Part shown: positions 1 through 13,561 of the stretch, one piece after another
Numbering within the stretch: position 1 is the first letter of the stretch
Layout: every line of letters starts with the position of its first letter
The notes under the pieces: generated by a model
Told to the model about the DNA's origin: nothing
Database searches by the model: none
Seen by the model: only the letters and a program-made list of their open reading frames with translations
Made by a program: the position numbers and the translations under genes
Source: Scylla paramamosain
Lineage: Eukaryota; Arthropoda; Malacostraca; Decapoda; Portunidae
NCBI RefSeq assembly: GCF_035594125.1
Contig: NC_087171.1
Location: 11,884,267-11,948,266 of the forward strand
Reading direction: 5' to 3'
DNA length: 64,000 nucleotides

Positions 1-118
1 CAGAATTTTAAGTGCCAAAGGAATGCCTGCTGAATTACTGAAATGAAACTTATGTAACTTCAAACCGTCTGCCTTACTTAGTGGCCTTTGAAGACTTGTA
101 AGGCTCCCCTGATGCGTA

Positions 119-121
<3 letters not shown>

Positions 122-199
<78 letters not shown>
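122..199. repeat. (GA)n microsatellite
   Basis: About 78 bp of pure GA. Confidence 0.97.
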
Positions 200-201
<2 letters not shown>

Positions 202-1432
202 CTTATACCATGTCCTTTCATCACGCTATCAGACTATTTCACTTAGTTACTAGTTTACATTTGTTATTTATTTATTTTTTCTTCAAACCTAGAACACCAC
301 GACAGGGAAGCAACTGGTAGCGCGGCATAATCTTCATTCAATTTTAATATATACAGCCTCGGTTACACTCCCATTGCTCAATATTCCAGTCTGCATTCGT
401 TCATTATTTCCTTCGACTGATGTACACTACTCACTTACGTCATTTTTACAAGCTTATTTCAGATACATGTTCTTCTGTAGTAGAGCTCGAAATCTATGGA
501 TATTTATTTTATTTATTTATTTATTTATTTATTATTCAAGGACCCCTCTTCTTCGTCATGTGTGGTCTTCCTTTCTGCTTTCCTCGCCTGTTACTAATAC
601 TGCTACTGTTCGTCCATTTTAAATTCATCAGCATCTAAGGAAGGTGTGTGCGTGAAGAATAATTATATATAATTTAACAGGTTATAATTTACCAGTACAT
701 TCCCGTTATGTTTTAGTCACCCTTATCTCGTTTTCTTTGGACCGACCATCGTTCGTTCTCTGATAACATTTGTGGGGAGACCCTGAATAAAGCTACATCA
801 GTATCCCTATGTGTTATGTATATGATTATATTGCTTTTCTCTACATTTAAGCACACACCTTTGCTATTCGTAAGAATTGTGAATGGACTAGTACTACTGG
901 TATCGAATTTCTTCACAGAAAGATAACAAATTTTTACCTTAAGGGAATACTTCACATTGTTTCTATTCATATATTTACTAGTTTTCGTTTTATTAATCAA
1001 ATTTTAAGGCAGATACAGCAGCGTCCGAAGACTCTTGAACCCCAAACAAATGTACCACAGCTGTGATGGCGAAGGCCGGGGAGGAGATGGTATACCTGAC
1101 GGTGCCTGCATAGAGTACGAGAGCGTGTGCAGGGACATCAGGTGGCGTGCGCTATTCCTCATGTAGGTGTGTGTCCATGCATCGTGTTCTTCCTGACGAT
1201 TTCTTACATATGGCATGGAAGGGGGTAAGGCTTAGATGGGGAGAATGAAGATAGAGCTGTGAAATTATTGCTCGCCAGGGACTGCTTGCCGTGGGAAGAG
1301 GAACTGGAGGCAGGTGAGGGTGGGGTAAGGCGCTCGCTGCGGCGGCGCCATAATATGACCTTTTGTGCTGAAACGCCTCATATCATTCAGTTATTTAGAC
1401 TATCCTTTTAAGAGACTGGCAGCTTCAATGGA

Positions 1433-1436
<4 letters not shown>
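200..1436. other. No gene seen; (TTTA)n inside
   Basis: AT-rich DNA with an imperfect (TTTA)n run at 501-536 and short frames without recognisable content. 1004-1360 is more GC-rich but shows no motif. Confidence 0.6.

Positions 1437-1518
<82 letters not shown>
1437..1518. repeat. (TC)n microsatellite
   Basis: About 82 bp, pure. Confidence 0.97.
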
Positions 1519-1523
<5 letters not shown>

Positions 1524-1623
1524 TCTTTTTGGCCGGAGCTCTTCTTACTTGAAAAAAAGATTAAAAAAATAACGACTTTCCTGTAATTTACGCCCATGAT
1601 CGCTGCTTTTTGCTGTCCGCTGG

Positions 1624-1849
1624 AGTTGAATTCCTTGTGGTGAAAATGTTGATGCGCATACAGCAAAGTATATCAGATGTACGAAGGGTGATCCAAAGGT
1701 AGTGACAGTGGCAGTATAGTTTTTGATGGTATAGAAGAAAATCAAAACAGGGGTCTACATTTCTTCAAACTACTCCCTTCCTCCTCTCCTCCGGAATTAC
1801 TTGTGGTGAATAATGTTGATGCGTACACAGTAAAGTCTATCAGATGTAC
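1624..1849. repeat. Direct duplication, period about 167 bp
   Basis: 1624-1682 and 1792-1849 share 'GAATT.CTTGTGGTGAA', 'ATGTTGATGCG' and 'ATCAGATGTAC' in order, with scattered substitutions. The 110 bp between them are not repeated. Confidence 0.6.
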
Positions 1850-2248
1850 TCATATAATTGTTCTGCCGCTTAATTCATGCCGAGGCAATTCTCTCATAGC
1901 CCACACAGATGTTTGTCCTCTTGTGTGAGTGAGTTTCCAAATATGTGTCGAGGAAAGCCGGGAAAGGTGATCAGAGGCAACAAAGATGTTGTAGTGAACT
2001 CAGCATCCCAGGAAAAGATGCCTGTTTGTTATGGATTCTGCTGTGCGATGGTTATAATTCGTGTTTCATATCTCCAAAATATCACCATGGTCCATTTTAC
2101 TCACTTTATCCTTAAATATGATTCACTTTTTTTTTTCTAATCTTTCCATGCAGTTTGTTAAAAATAATAATGAGTCCTTCAACAGCTTTAAAAATTCCTT
2201 ATTTTTTTCTTGTTTTATCATCAAATCCATGTTTGGTGTATAGATATC

Positions 2249-2251
<3 letters not shown>

Positions 2252-2335
<84 letters not shown>
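2252..2335. repeat. (GT)n microsatellite
   Basis: About 84 bp, pure. Confidence 0.97.
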
Positions 2336-3158
<823 letters not shown>

Positions 3159-3801
3159 CCTAACCCAACAGGGCCACACACACGCATCCATCACCACCAG
3201 GACCCGAGCCAAGTGGATGAAGAATGCAACACTGACACAGTAAAACACGCGTTCCTCCTTCCCTCTCTCCGTCCCTCTCTCCCTCCCTTGACCTGCTCCA
3301 ACATTGTGCTGCTCGATGTAGAAGTGTAGGTCAAGCAAAACAAGGAAAACAACGCCTGCCTTCCAGGAACCATAAACTCATGCTAAGTAAGAGCTAGTAA
3401 AAGGAGGAAGTAAAGGCTGAGGAAGGAATGGTTATCAGTGGTGATCGGGTGTGGTGTATTCCCAAGTGACATTGAGGTAATCAGCTGTTGTTTGTATCGT
3501 GTTCTGGTAACCTTGAGGTGTGCAGTCTATCTCCGAGACGTAAAATATATTGAGAGGTTAGAAAGTGTTGTTATAATGTCCTTTCTTTCACATCAGTATG
3601 TCATTTTTCTAGCTTTATTTTCAAGTAAAGATTCACTCACTTCACCCTAAAAAAAACAAAAAAAAAACAGAATGAGTATGTAAAGTAGGAAAAATTAGGA
3701 AGTAAAATGGATTACAAATAAGATATGATGAAATGGGTAACTTTTCATTGTGCTCGTATGAAAATTTTAAATATAAACATCTATATTTTCTACTCAATTT
3801 A

Positions 3802-3935
<134 letters not shown>

Positions 3936-4545
3936 CACACACGTCATGCAAAACACTCAGATAATTACTATTGTCCCCACACTCTCTCCTGCATTAACCG
4001 CCTCTCTTCCCGGACGTTTTCTCATCTCTCTAACCTTTTTCTCTTTGTCCCTTTCCTCCACGTTCCCTCTTCCTCATATCACATTTTCTCCTTTGCTTGA
4101 TTTGTAGTTCTTAGGTTTAATATTAAAACATGAGAAGCTTTTTCAATATTATCTTTTTTTTCTTTTTTTTCCTGTCCCATCCCCTCATCTATCCCTTCCT
4201 CCTCTCTCCTCTCCTCTCCTCTCCCATAGCCTTACACATGATGCTCCTCTTAATATAATATTAGAACTTTTATCTTTTATCTTTTAATCTTTCATCCCTG
4301 TCTTTTCTCACTCTGTCATGTCCCTTCCCCTCATCTCGCCCATCCTCCTCTCTATTCTCATCTCTGCCTAACTCTTTCATAGCCCTACACATGATGCCCC
4401 TTTTGTGTATTCCCTGCCCGCGTGGCGTCTCTGCCCCGGCCATCCTAAGCCTTATCCTACCCTCCCCGTACATTGCCTCAGTTAAGGGCACCTCTCCTTG
4501 ACCCAGCACGTGCCTATGATGAAAGTATATGTAGGGGAGGGGGGA

Positions 4546-4548
<3 letters not shown>

Positions 4549-4605
<57 letters not shown>
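4549..4605. repeat. (AG)n microsatellite, inverted to the next tract
   Basis: About 57 bp. It is separated by 24 bp from a (CT)n tract, so the two can pair as a hairpin. Confidence 0.97.
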
Positions 4606-4608
<3 letters not shown>

Positions 4609-4628
4609 AATATTCCGTACGTTTTTTC

Positions 4629-4629
<1 letters not shown>

Positions 4630-4725
<96 letters not shown>
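4630..4725. repeat. (TC)n microsatellite
   Basis: About 96 bp, complementary to 4549-4605. Confidence 0.97.
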
Positions 4726-4727
<2 letters not shown>

Positions 4728-4784
4728 CACCACGTCTTCAGTCTCTTCACTCACTTCTTGTTAAACCATCAACCCTTGGAATGG

Positions 4785-4895
<111 letters not shown>

Positions 4896-4967
4896 TACCC
4901 TTTCTACATTTCTCTCCTCCATCACCATCTCTCTATCCCTCCTTCCCTCTCATCCACCCAACCTCTC

Positions 4968-5095
<128 letters not shown>

Positions 5096-5319
5096 GTATT
5101 CAGCAGCTCCGGCTATGCACTGTGAATATTACGATTGTGAAATTCAGCCCATTGCCTCTATTAAGATGCCTTACCTTACTCACCCGTCCTCGCCTCCCTC
5201 TTTGCCTTCCCCTTGCCTCGTCAGTATACCCTACACATCCTGTCCTCTCCAACTGCATCACTCCACGCGCCACGTCTCGTCGCTCGTCTCCCTTCTCCTC
5301 CCTATGAGTTCCTCCGTTC

Positions 5320-5420
5320 GCCCGTCCTTCCTTGCCCCTTCCCTTCCCTTCTCTTCCCCTTTTCCTTTCCTTTCCTTTCCTTTCCTTTCCTTCTCTTTCA
5401 TTTCTCTTTCTCCCCATGTC
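5320..5420. repeat. TTTCC/TTCCC-rich polypyrimidine
   Basis: Degenerate (CCTTT)n-like repeats. Confidence 0.8.
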
Positions 5421-5488
5421 GTGTTTCTTTCCCTTTCACTTACAGAGCTTATTTTGGAATAATGATGAAGTTTGGGTGTGTTTGTCTG

Positions 5489-5490
<2 letters not shown>

Positions 5491-5580
<90 letters not shown>
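5491..5580. repeat. (TC)n microsatellite
   Basis: About 90 bp. Confidence 0.97.
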
Positions 5581-5582
<2 letters not shown>

Positions 5583-5711
5583 TATTTTTATTTCTGTTGA
5601 CATTTTACATTGATTATTATTTTGTTCGTTGTTATTCGTTGTTTTTTGTTATTCTTTCTCCAAGGTCTCTTTTGTCTATTATATTTAAAATTTTAGTCTT
5701 TTTGTATTACT

Positions 5712-5716
5712 ATTAA

Positions 5717-5754
<38 letters not shown>

Positions 5755-5789
5755 GTTATTATTATTATTATTGTTATTATTATTATTAC
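5712..5789. repeat. (ATT)n microsatellite
   Basis: About 78 bp with TTG interruptions. Confidence 0.95.
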
Positions 5790-5856
5790 TCTTATTTTGT
5801 ACCATTTACCTCACTCCCTTTTGCTTTTCTGCTTGTGTCAATGCCCCTCCTTGTCC

Positions 5857-5859
<3 letters not shown>

Positions 5860-5932
<73 letters not shown>
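5860..5932. repeat. (GA)n microsatellite
   Basis: About 72 bp. Confidence 0.97.
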
Positions 5933-5935
<3 letters not shown>

Positions 5936-6034
5936 TAGTGGATATTATGTAAAGAACAATCTGGTAACCTTCAGAAAGTAAAGAAAAAAAGCTAAATCAC
6001 TGCACAAGTTTATTTTTATTTTGACTAACCGGAG

Positions 6035-6049
6035 AATAATAATAATAAT

Positions 6050-6083
<34 letters not shown>

Positions 6084-6138
6084 GTAATAACAATAATAAT
6101 AATAATAATAATAATTTTAATAATAATAATAATAAATA
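6035..6138. repeat. (AAT)n microsatellite
   Basis: About 104 bp with several single-base interruptions. It is the complement of the (ATT)n at 5712-5789, 245 bp away. Confidence 0.95.
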
Positions 6139-6405
6139 AGATACCAAGACACCAAGCGAAAATAAATGGTAGAAGTATACAATAACTGCCAGTCAAATCT
6201 AAGACAGAAGTAGAAGCAGCAAGCAAATAAAAAAAATAAATAAATAAAAAAAAAGAGCCACAGAGAAAACCGGATAAAAAAAAGAAGAAAGAAAACGTTA
6301 ATGAATAGGAAAAAAAAGAAAAAAATGAAGTGGCGTAACAACGAAGTAAAGTGACGTAGAGAAAACTAGAGAGAAAAAAAGTGAAATAGGAAAAAAAATT
6401 AAAGA

Positions 6406-6408
<3 letters not shown>

Positions 6409-6463
<55 letters not shown>
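6409..6463. repeat. (AG)n microsatellite
   Basis: About 55 bp, within an A-rich stretch (6180-6410). Confidence 0.97.
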
Positions 6464-6467
<4 letters not shown>

Positions 6468-6611
6468 GGGAGGTGAGAAGAAAATGCATGGTTCTCAATG
6501 CGTAGTGGACTGCAAGTAAGAGCAATCAAATTCAACTTATTCAAGAGACACTCAAGGCCTCAGTACACTTATATTTTGTGAGAGACACGTGTAGCTGTGG
6601 CTGAGGCCGAG

Positions 6612-6655
6612 AAGGAGGAGGAGGAGGAGGAGGAGGAGGAGGAGGAGGAGGAGGA
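6612..6655. repeat. (AGG)n microsatellite
   Basis: About 44 bp. The following 6656-7223 is AT-rich with nothing recognisable. Confidence 0.95.
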
Positions 6656-7223
6656 AGGAGAGGTGATGGCAGTTGAAGAAGAGGAGAAGGAAGGTGGCGA
6701 AAGGTAGCGAGGGAGAATTTTTTGTTTGAATGTGTTTATTTAACAAAAATTATGATAAGTACGTTGGTAAAATATTCTCCATTAAAAAAAAAAAAAAAAA
6801 ATGAAAAAAAAAGATAAAGTAGCTTCCAAGCAAATACAGGTACAAATAAACATACAAATAATCATATAAATAAAAGCAATTATTTTCTTCCCCCTCAGAA
6901 AAAAGTATTAATTACACTGATTACAATACATAACACGAGAAAGTGATAAAGTGATCTTATACCTGTGTTCATTCATACATATCATTCAATAAGGGAAGAC
7001 TTGCATCAGTAAAATGTTTGCAGTCTCAAAAAGGAGGCACTGAGATGACCAAAATATTAATAACACTGACTATAATACAAACCTAACCCGGAAAGGTGTT
7101 GAGGTGAGATCAGATTATTTCTGCATTCATACATTAAATTCAGTCAGCTAATATTTGCATCAGTGAATTTATTTCGAATCTTAAAAATGATGATGGCGTT
7201 TAGTCATTCAGTACCTTACAAGC

Positions 7224-7421
7224 TTAACCCTTTCACAACACTAAAACCAATTCATGGAACCTTCATAAGCATGTACAAAGAAAAGAAGATACAAAAAAGA
7301 AAAAGAGATTTGGCAATGTCTAGCCAGTACAATGTTTGGAGGTGGCTGCATAACAAGAAAAGGTGTCTCAGAGTGAGTGCTAATTGAGGAAAGATGTGTC
7401 AGACAGCAGTGAAAGGATTAA
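7224..7421 (+). mobile_element. Family B inverted-end element (TTAACCCTTTCAC), best copy
   Basis: The ends TTAACCCTTTCAC and GTGAAAGGATTAA are inverted repeats matching at 12 of 13 positions over a 198-bp unit. The interior contains 'catgtacaaagaaaag', 'tttggcaatgtctagccagtacaatgtttggaggtggctg' and 'gtgtctcagagtgagtgctaattgaggaaagatg'. A short frame reads through it but encodes nothing recognisable. The TTAA at both ends could be the target site, as in piggyBac- or Kolobok-type MITEs, but the superfamily is unproven. Confidence 0.6.
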
Positions 7422-7587
7422 TGCACATTGAGAAGAGTTAATGCACAGTGACACATTGTCACCATATTAGCCACGCCACCACACATGGCAGCAGCAACAG
7501 CAGTGTGATGCGGTATAAAGCGTTTCACTGAACTCCGTGACACCTCGACTCACGCCAACCGTATGTACATTATAAGTAAAGTGGTTC

Positions 7588-7592
<5 letters not shown>

Positions 7593-7636
<44 letters not shown>
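7593..7636. repeat. (AG)n microsatellite
   Basis: About 44 bp. Confidence 0.95.
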
Positions 7637-7638
<2 letters not shown>

Positions 7639-7844
7639 AATCTATTTCTTTTTTTAGCTAACACCTAGACACAAAAAAAGGTAAAAAAAAAAACGCTTAC
7701 TTTACTCCTTTACAGTCACAATATATTCTTACAGAAGACATAATACAAAAATAAACAATAATAAGTAAGAGTAACATCGCAATAACAATTTCCTAATAAT
7801 TCAATTGTAAGAGATATTTTAAAATAATACCTTTGTGCATGTGA

Positions 7845-9569
7845 AGGGGAGGAGGGTGGAGGGGAGTAGAAGAGAGAAAAAGTTGAGGAAGAGAGTGAAG
7901 AATTAGGAAAGAAAGGAGGGTTCGGGGAAGAGGGAATGAAGGACTGAAAGGTAGATACAAAGAAGGGGGAGAAGAATTAGGAAATAGGGAGGGTTTAGGG
8001 AAGAGGGGAATATAGGTTGGGAGAGAGGGAGAGAAAAAAATAAAATGAGGAAGGCGGAGAGGAATAAGAGAAAAGAGAAAATGGAAGGAAGGAAGGGAAC
8101 ATGCTAAGAGAGAGAATACTGAAGGGAGGAGATAGAGAAGAAGAAAATAAAAGCTAAGGAAGAAAAAAGAGAGAATGGAGGGAAATTTGGATGTTAAGTA
8201 AAGTCGAAAAAAGTGAGGAAGGGAGAGAAGATTGAGGGAAGGCGGGAGGTGGAGGGGAGTGTGGGCGAGAAGTGAGGCAGGGAGCTGTTGGTGGGAGGGA
8301 ATAGGGGGGGGGGAAGAATATCACGTGGGAGGGGGTATTGTGAAGGGAAAGGCCACTGGAGGACATTCCATTTAAATCAACGTGCTCTCACTCCCCTTCA
8401 CTCTCACTGCTCTCCCCTCTCCTCTCATCCCTCTATTCCCCATCTCTCTCCTCACCATCTCCCACTCCCTGTACATTCTTTCATCTTTACTAATTCCTTT
8501 TACAACTCGCCTCTCCCAGATCTCTTTTCTTTACATCCTTCCTTCCTTTCCTTCTTTCCTTCTTTCCTTCCTAACCCAGTTTTTCTTTGTCTCATATTCT
8601 CCTTCACGTCTTGATGCTTTTCTATTTCCTTTCTGCATCTCTTTTCTCATCTTCCCTTTTGTCTTTTCTTTTGATCTCTTTTGCTCTGGCCATCTCTCTT
8701 CTCATCTCTTTTCTTTCCTTTCAGTTCCTCTTTTCTCTTTCTTTTTGTCTTTTACTTTCATTTCATGCTCTGCCCATCTCACTTTTTTTATCTTTTCCTT
8801 CTGTACCTCCTTTCTCCTCTTCCTTTTTATCTAAACGCCTCTCATCCCTCACAATCCCTCATCTCATTCCACCTATTCAGTTGGCCCTATCTCGCCTCGC
8901 CTCACTCACTCGCTCACCCATTCCTCACACATACCCACACCTCGTTATTAATCTCATACTCTCCCTACTCGCCACTTTTCTCCTTGTTAACCTCATTCGT
9001 CCACGTGTTAGGTAACGTCAGATAGCTTGTAGTACTGGCGGTGATGGTGATGGTGGTGGTTTCTGATGTCAGCGGTCTTGTTTTACCGATGGTCGTGGTG
9101 GTGGTGATAGTGGTGTTGACGACTACTCTTGGCAGCAGATAACGATGAACGAATTAAGTAGCCATGGTGTTAGCTGCAGTGGTGGTGGTGGTGGTGGTGA
9201 GTGTGGTAGTGATGGACGGTGTTGGTGGTGGAGGGTATAGAGGGAGGAAAATAGCACTGTGGATTATGGGGAGGAAAAAACTGGAGGAAAGAATGCGCAT
9301 TTAGGAGAAAAAGTTTAGGAAATAGAGGGGGAATGAAGAGGGGAGATAGAACAAAAAATAATGGTAGGTGTTGGGAGTGAAAGGGATTTTGACAGGTTGG
9401 GGAAGCGGGAAGGGAACGTGAGGGGAAAGGGTGTAAGGGAGACGAGGGTGTAAGGGGATACGGGCAGAGATGGGGAGAGAAACAAAAGGGAGAGGGAATG
9501 GGAATAGAAGATAGATACATGGGTACGCACTGGGGGAAGGAAAGAAGAGAAGAGAATACAGACAAAGAT

Positions 9570-9640
<71 letters not shown>

Positions 9641-9800
9641 GGATGCGTACTGGAATGTGGGATAGGAAGGAAAGGGAATATTGAAAGCTACGGAAAGCGG
9701 AAAAACACTGGGTACGTGCTGAGGAAGAGAGGGAAATGGAGGAAAGTGGAGGTAAGGGGGAGGGGAGAGGGATACATTCTCGGGGAGGGAAGGAAGGGTG
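7845..9800. repeat. Alternating purine-rich and pyrimidine-rich block
   Basis: About 7845-8375 is almost all A/G on the plus strand. About 8390-8990 is mostly C/T, with recurring TTTCTTTCCTTC and CTCTCCTC. About 9225-9800 is again A/G rich and includes (GA)n at 9574-9636. A (TGG)n-rich patch separates the last two (9040-9235). Long frames here are Ser/Phe/Leu/Pro-rich artefacts. Confidence 0.8.
9574..9636. repeat. (AG)n microsatellite
   Basis: About 63 bp inside the purine-rich block. Confidence 0.97.
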
Positions 9801-9901
9801 AGGGGAGGTCAGCTCCGCCCAAACCTGCCCGACGAGTGATATTTGCACAAGCAAGTTCACCTGGTTTTCAGCAGTGAAGGTACCGCAGGTGATAAGTGTA
9901 C

Positions 9902-9952
9902 CCTCCTCCTCCTCCTCCTCCTCCTCCTCCTCCTCCTCCTCCTCCTCCTCCT
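9902..9952. repeat. (CCT)n microsatellite
   Basis: About 51 bp, 17 units, pure. Confidence 0.95.
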
Positions 9953-10295
9953 ATACTATTCTGCCTCTCTCACTAATAGAATAGTTACCCAAACAACCTA
10001 GTAAGGACCTCAGGATCTGTTGTTGTTTTGGCCCTCCTTTGTATTCCTTTGTATTCCTCCTCCTTCGCCTCCTCTGATGCCCCCCTTCTCTTCTCGCTTT
10101 GCTTAACAAGAACAATATATTAACTGCATTGACAAACACAATAATGAGAAGTAGGAGAGAAATGTGTATAAGGTCACTAAACTCTTACTATTTCCCAAGA
10201 CAAGCCAGGGGAGAAAAGTGAACGTGTATTAGAACGAATCATAACAACAATAATAGTATTCTTTCATTTATATTTTGGATCCACTTGCCCCGTGA

Positions 10296-10422
<127 letters not shown>

Positions 10423-10441
10423 AAGGAGTCTGGCCTAGAGC

Positions 10442-10444
<3 letters not shown>

Positions 10445-10502
<58 letters not shown>
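10445..10502. repeat. (AG)n microsatellite
   Basis: About 58 bp, complementary arm to 10301-10419. Confidence 0.97.
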
Positions 10503-10503
<1 letters not shown>

Positions 10504-11148
10504 AATTTAGCTCAATATACTACTAAAAAAAAAGTTAAGTAGTAGAAGGAAATTCCAAAAAAAGTTGCCGTATTTAGAAGCGCAGATCAGACAGACACAC
10601 TCCAACACTTACAGTCACATTCATAAGCTTTTCTTCACTTTCTCCTCCTCCTCCTCCTCCTCTTCCTGCCACCAGTACGCTAACGCTCACACATCCGCAA
10701 CGTATTTTGAAATGTACAGCAAACCAACGTTGTATTTCAAAAAAAAAAAAAAACTTATTTAATTCAACTCAAAAGGGGTTATTCAAGTAAGGAATAACAT
10801 GGCGTCTTACAATTTAAATAAGGATTGCTGGAGGGAATTAAGCGGGAATACTTAATTTCGCCAATCAGCAAGTGAAAGCATCAGTCAGTGTCGGAGTTTA
10901 TTTTAGCCCAAGGGGGAATGGTTTGGCCGCACACTCCATGGTCGGGTTGCAAGCCTGGAAAGGAGCGGGACGAAGAGACAAGGGGGCGGAGGATCACTTC
11001 CTCCGTATTCGTATTCCTACATGGAGAAGAGGCGTGTCATTTTGCATTGGTTACCTCATTGATAGATACCTTAGTTTATTACGAGTAGATAAATAGATAG
11101 ATGGATAGACAGAGAGATAGATAAAATAGAGGGATGGATAAATGAGTA
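10503..11148. other. No gene seen; short (CTC)n
   Basis: A (CTC)n-like run lies at 10640-10662. The frames at 10872-11096 overlap in two phases and show no known motif. Confidence 0.5.
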
Positions 11149-11166
11149 AGTAGTAGCAGCAGCAGC

Positions 11167-11198
<32 letters not shown>

Positions 11199-11235
11199 CT
11201 GTTGTTGCTGTCGTCATCGTCGTCGTTGGTAGCAT
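11149..11235. repeat. (AGT)n/(AGC)n compound microsatellite
   Basis: AGC units followed by AGT units, then TTG and CGT triplets. Confidence 0.92.
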
Positions 11236-11462
11236 CACTAATAACCATCATCTTTATTCACACCAGCTGTTCATACCACGTCTAGGCGATATAATCACCC
11301 CAGTAGCAAGGCCGTGTCACAACCAACTCGTACCATCACGTCGCCGCGCCTTGCTGCACGTCAGCCATGGCGAGGCAGTTAATAGATGCTTGGTCCGAGG
11401 CGTGTAGTGGCCATTGCATACAGAGGATCCAAAAATATTTAGCTTCTCAAGTAATTCAGAAT

Positions 11463-12240
11463 TCAGGAGAGTTTCTTCAGGTATATTCCCTTACCTGTTA
11501 TAATTAGCTTGTGGGCCAGAAGAAGATTTAGATAGGGTGTTAGCAGCCACTCCTTGCATGGAAAGCCACAATCTTCGAGCATATAGCATCTTCTTGGAAC
11601 TTCATTCCGCTCAAATAGTCCTTTGGGGCCTGATTCATCCAATTTCCTGGCATCATGTACTGATCCAGGCCACCTTGCTTGCCAAAATGTCAAGTTATCT
11701 GTACTTGGCATCACACACCACTTGGATATTAATGCTGTGGTAGCGTTTTCTGTTGATATATAAGTGTTCATTAGCAGTGGGAGCCACAATTTTTTTGTGT
11801 GTGCTGTCTATTGCTGCCACAGCACCCGGAAAGCCACTGATTTCCATGAATTCTTCCTGCTTCCGTTGTACTTCTTGCCGAGTTCGTGGGAACTTCACGT
11901 GTTGGCGAACAATGTCTGGATGAAACACTGCATCTATCATCTGGGTGATCACACGGCTGATCGTAGGCTGTGTTGTCCCTGAGTCGTCACAGCTGCGCTG
12001 TTGCATTTTATCAATGGCTAAATATCTTAGAGTAATAGCCACCTTCGTCTCAGGACTCGGCGGTCGATTCCTTTCTGTCCTGCTCTGAAGCTTGTCTCTC
12101 ACCAAGTCTGCCACTGCTACTCTCCCAGCGCGGTCGAGCCGAAATCTCTTGATAAGTTCTGCATCGTTGTATTCTTTAAAGATGTCTCTTGTGCGAAATG
12201 TACGCTGCCTCCTTGGGTGTTGTTTTCTGTAGTCTGCCAT
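11463..12240 (-). pseudogene. PIF/Harbinger (HARBI1-like) transposase, frameshifted and truncated
   Basis: The N-terminal 181 residues read from 12240 down to 11695. They hold a helix-turn-helix-like stretch near residues 88-105 (QPTISRVI), the first catalytic Asp in AAIDSTH (D145), and the family motif YHSINIQVVCDA near residue 177. A stop follows at once at 11695-11697. The homologous reading continues in another frame with ARWPGSVHDAR and LEDCGFPCKEWLLTPYLN, which carries the second acidic position. One extra base near 11693-11697 therefore breaks the gene. The frame ends at 11463 without the third catalytic residue (Glu in the usual VERxFG block), so the C terminus is lost. A donor-like AACAG/GTAAGG lies at about 11487-11496 on the minus strand, so a spliced 3' exon cannot be fully excluded. 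In DDE_Tnp_4 proteins this domain cuts and joins element ends in the nucleus. I infer a dead copy. A domesticated HARBI1 gene is less likely because of the frameshift. Confidence 0.85.
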
Positions 12241-12271
12241 CTTTACGCTTAAGAACTGTTTGTTACGAAAT

Positions 12272-12399
12272 AAAAGTCATCTCAAGGACTTTTAGTTTAA
12301 CAGAACTTTTAAGGCATTAGTTTAATGCCATTAGTTTAAGGCATTAGTTTAACAGAACTTTTAAGGCATTTAACAGCGAAGTTTCTCTTCGCTGTTAAA
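12272..12399. repeat. Hairpins and short direct repeats upstream of the Harbinger copy
   Basis: A perfect 13-bp stem (12369-12381 with 12387-12399, loop TTTCT) is built on TTTAACAGCGAAG. Next to it a 25-bp unit beginning AGTTTAACAGAAC occurs twice, at 12294-12318 and 12346-12370. Two shorter AGTTTAA..GCC/GGCATT units lie between them. AAAAGTC and GACTTTT near 12272-12293 form a further small inverted repeat. The cluster starts about 30 bp upstream of the transposase ATG, so it may be the element's 5' subterminal region. No matching end was found on the other side. Confidence 0.55.
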
Positions 12400-12697
12400 A
12401 GGAGAATATTAGGCTTCGCAGCCCTTAACAAAACTGTTTGCTAGGATTAACAAGTTTTATGTATACGGCTCCTGGCCTTCAGCCAGTGCGCGGCGCCACC
12501 CTAGCACCACCCAATAAAAGATTAGGTCAGTCTCAAGTCCCTTAAGGCCGTAGATTGACTGCATGTATTGTCAAGTGCTATGTTATTTAGTTAGAAAAAA
12601 GTAACAATAACAATAATTAAAACACGTGGTTGTTTTTCTCGCTCTCTCTAAATTTGTTTATAGGTGAAGAGTACGAGTCAACAATATTAGTAGATTT

Positions 12698-12859
<162 letters not shown>

Positions 12860-13464
12860 CAAGAGGTGTGTCAGGTGGAGCATATGTAAATGTTCTCTGA
12901 TGCCGCCTCCATTTCAAAGTGAGTGTTACGAGAATATTCGGTACCTCCGTCAGTAACAAGAAACTTTTTTGCGATGCACCATTCACACCGCCGCTCTTCA
13001 CGCCTGCTGTACTTGTCAAACTGTACTTTACTCCTGTCCATTCAAATGTTTAACCTTTTTATTGTTATTTGGTAATATTTATGTATGCCTGTAAAAGAGG
13101 ACTGTAGTGATGGTGTATGCATGAGCGACACTTTCACCAAGTAAGGCGTGGCGTGGACCTTACTGTACATCACGAATGAACGTTGCCCGGTGATTGTAAT
13201 GCAGACTGCCCAGTGTTTGTGGTGGCGGGCGGAGGGATTAGCAATACACACCCTGCTGCTTTAGTAACAAACAAGACATAATCCATATTAATGTCAAGCG
13301 CGAGGACGGCGTATGTGTAGTGGCAGGAAGTAAGCATTGCCTTACTGAGTGCCGCGCTGGTGATCAACTCCCGCCACTTGGTGCCTTGAACGTCAATGCA
13401 GCTTGCGAAGGTCGCCGGTGCTTGGGTGCTTTTCTTCGTTTTTCTTGTCTTTCTTTCGTATTAA

Positions 13465-13540
13465 GTGGTGGTGGTGGTGGTGGTGGTGGTGGTGGTGGTG
13501 GTGGTGGTGGTGGCTGTGGCAGCAGCGGTGGTGGTGGTGA
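13465..13540. repeat. (GGT)n microsatellite
   Basis: 16 units pure to 13513, then degenerate GGC/AGC/GGT. The region 12856-13464 before it holds no recognised gene. Confidence 0.95.
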
Positions 13541-13561
13541 TGATTAAAAAAGGATAACATA

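Noticed and set aside
8154..9025. Long Ser/Phe/Leu/Pro frames that could look like membrane proteins
   Set aside because: They arise from the polypyrimidine block, occur in several overlapping phases, and show no conserved motif.
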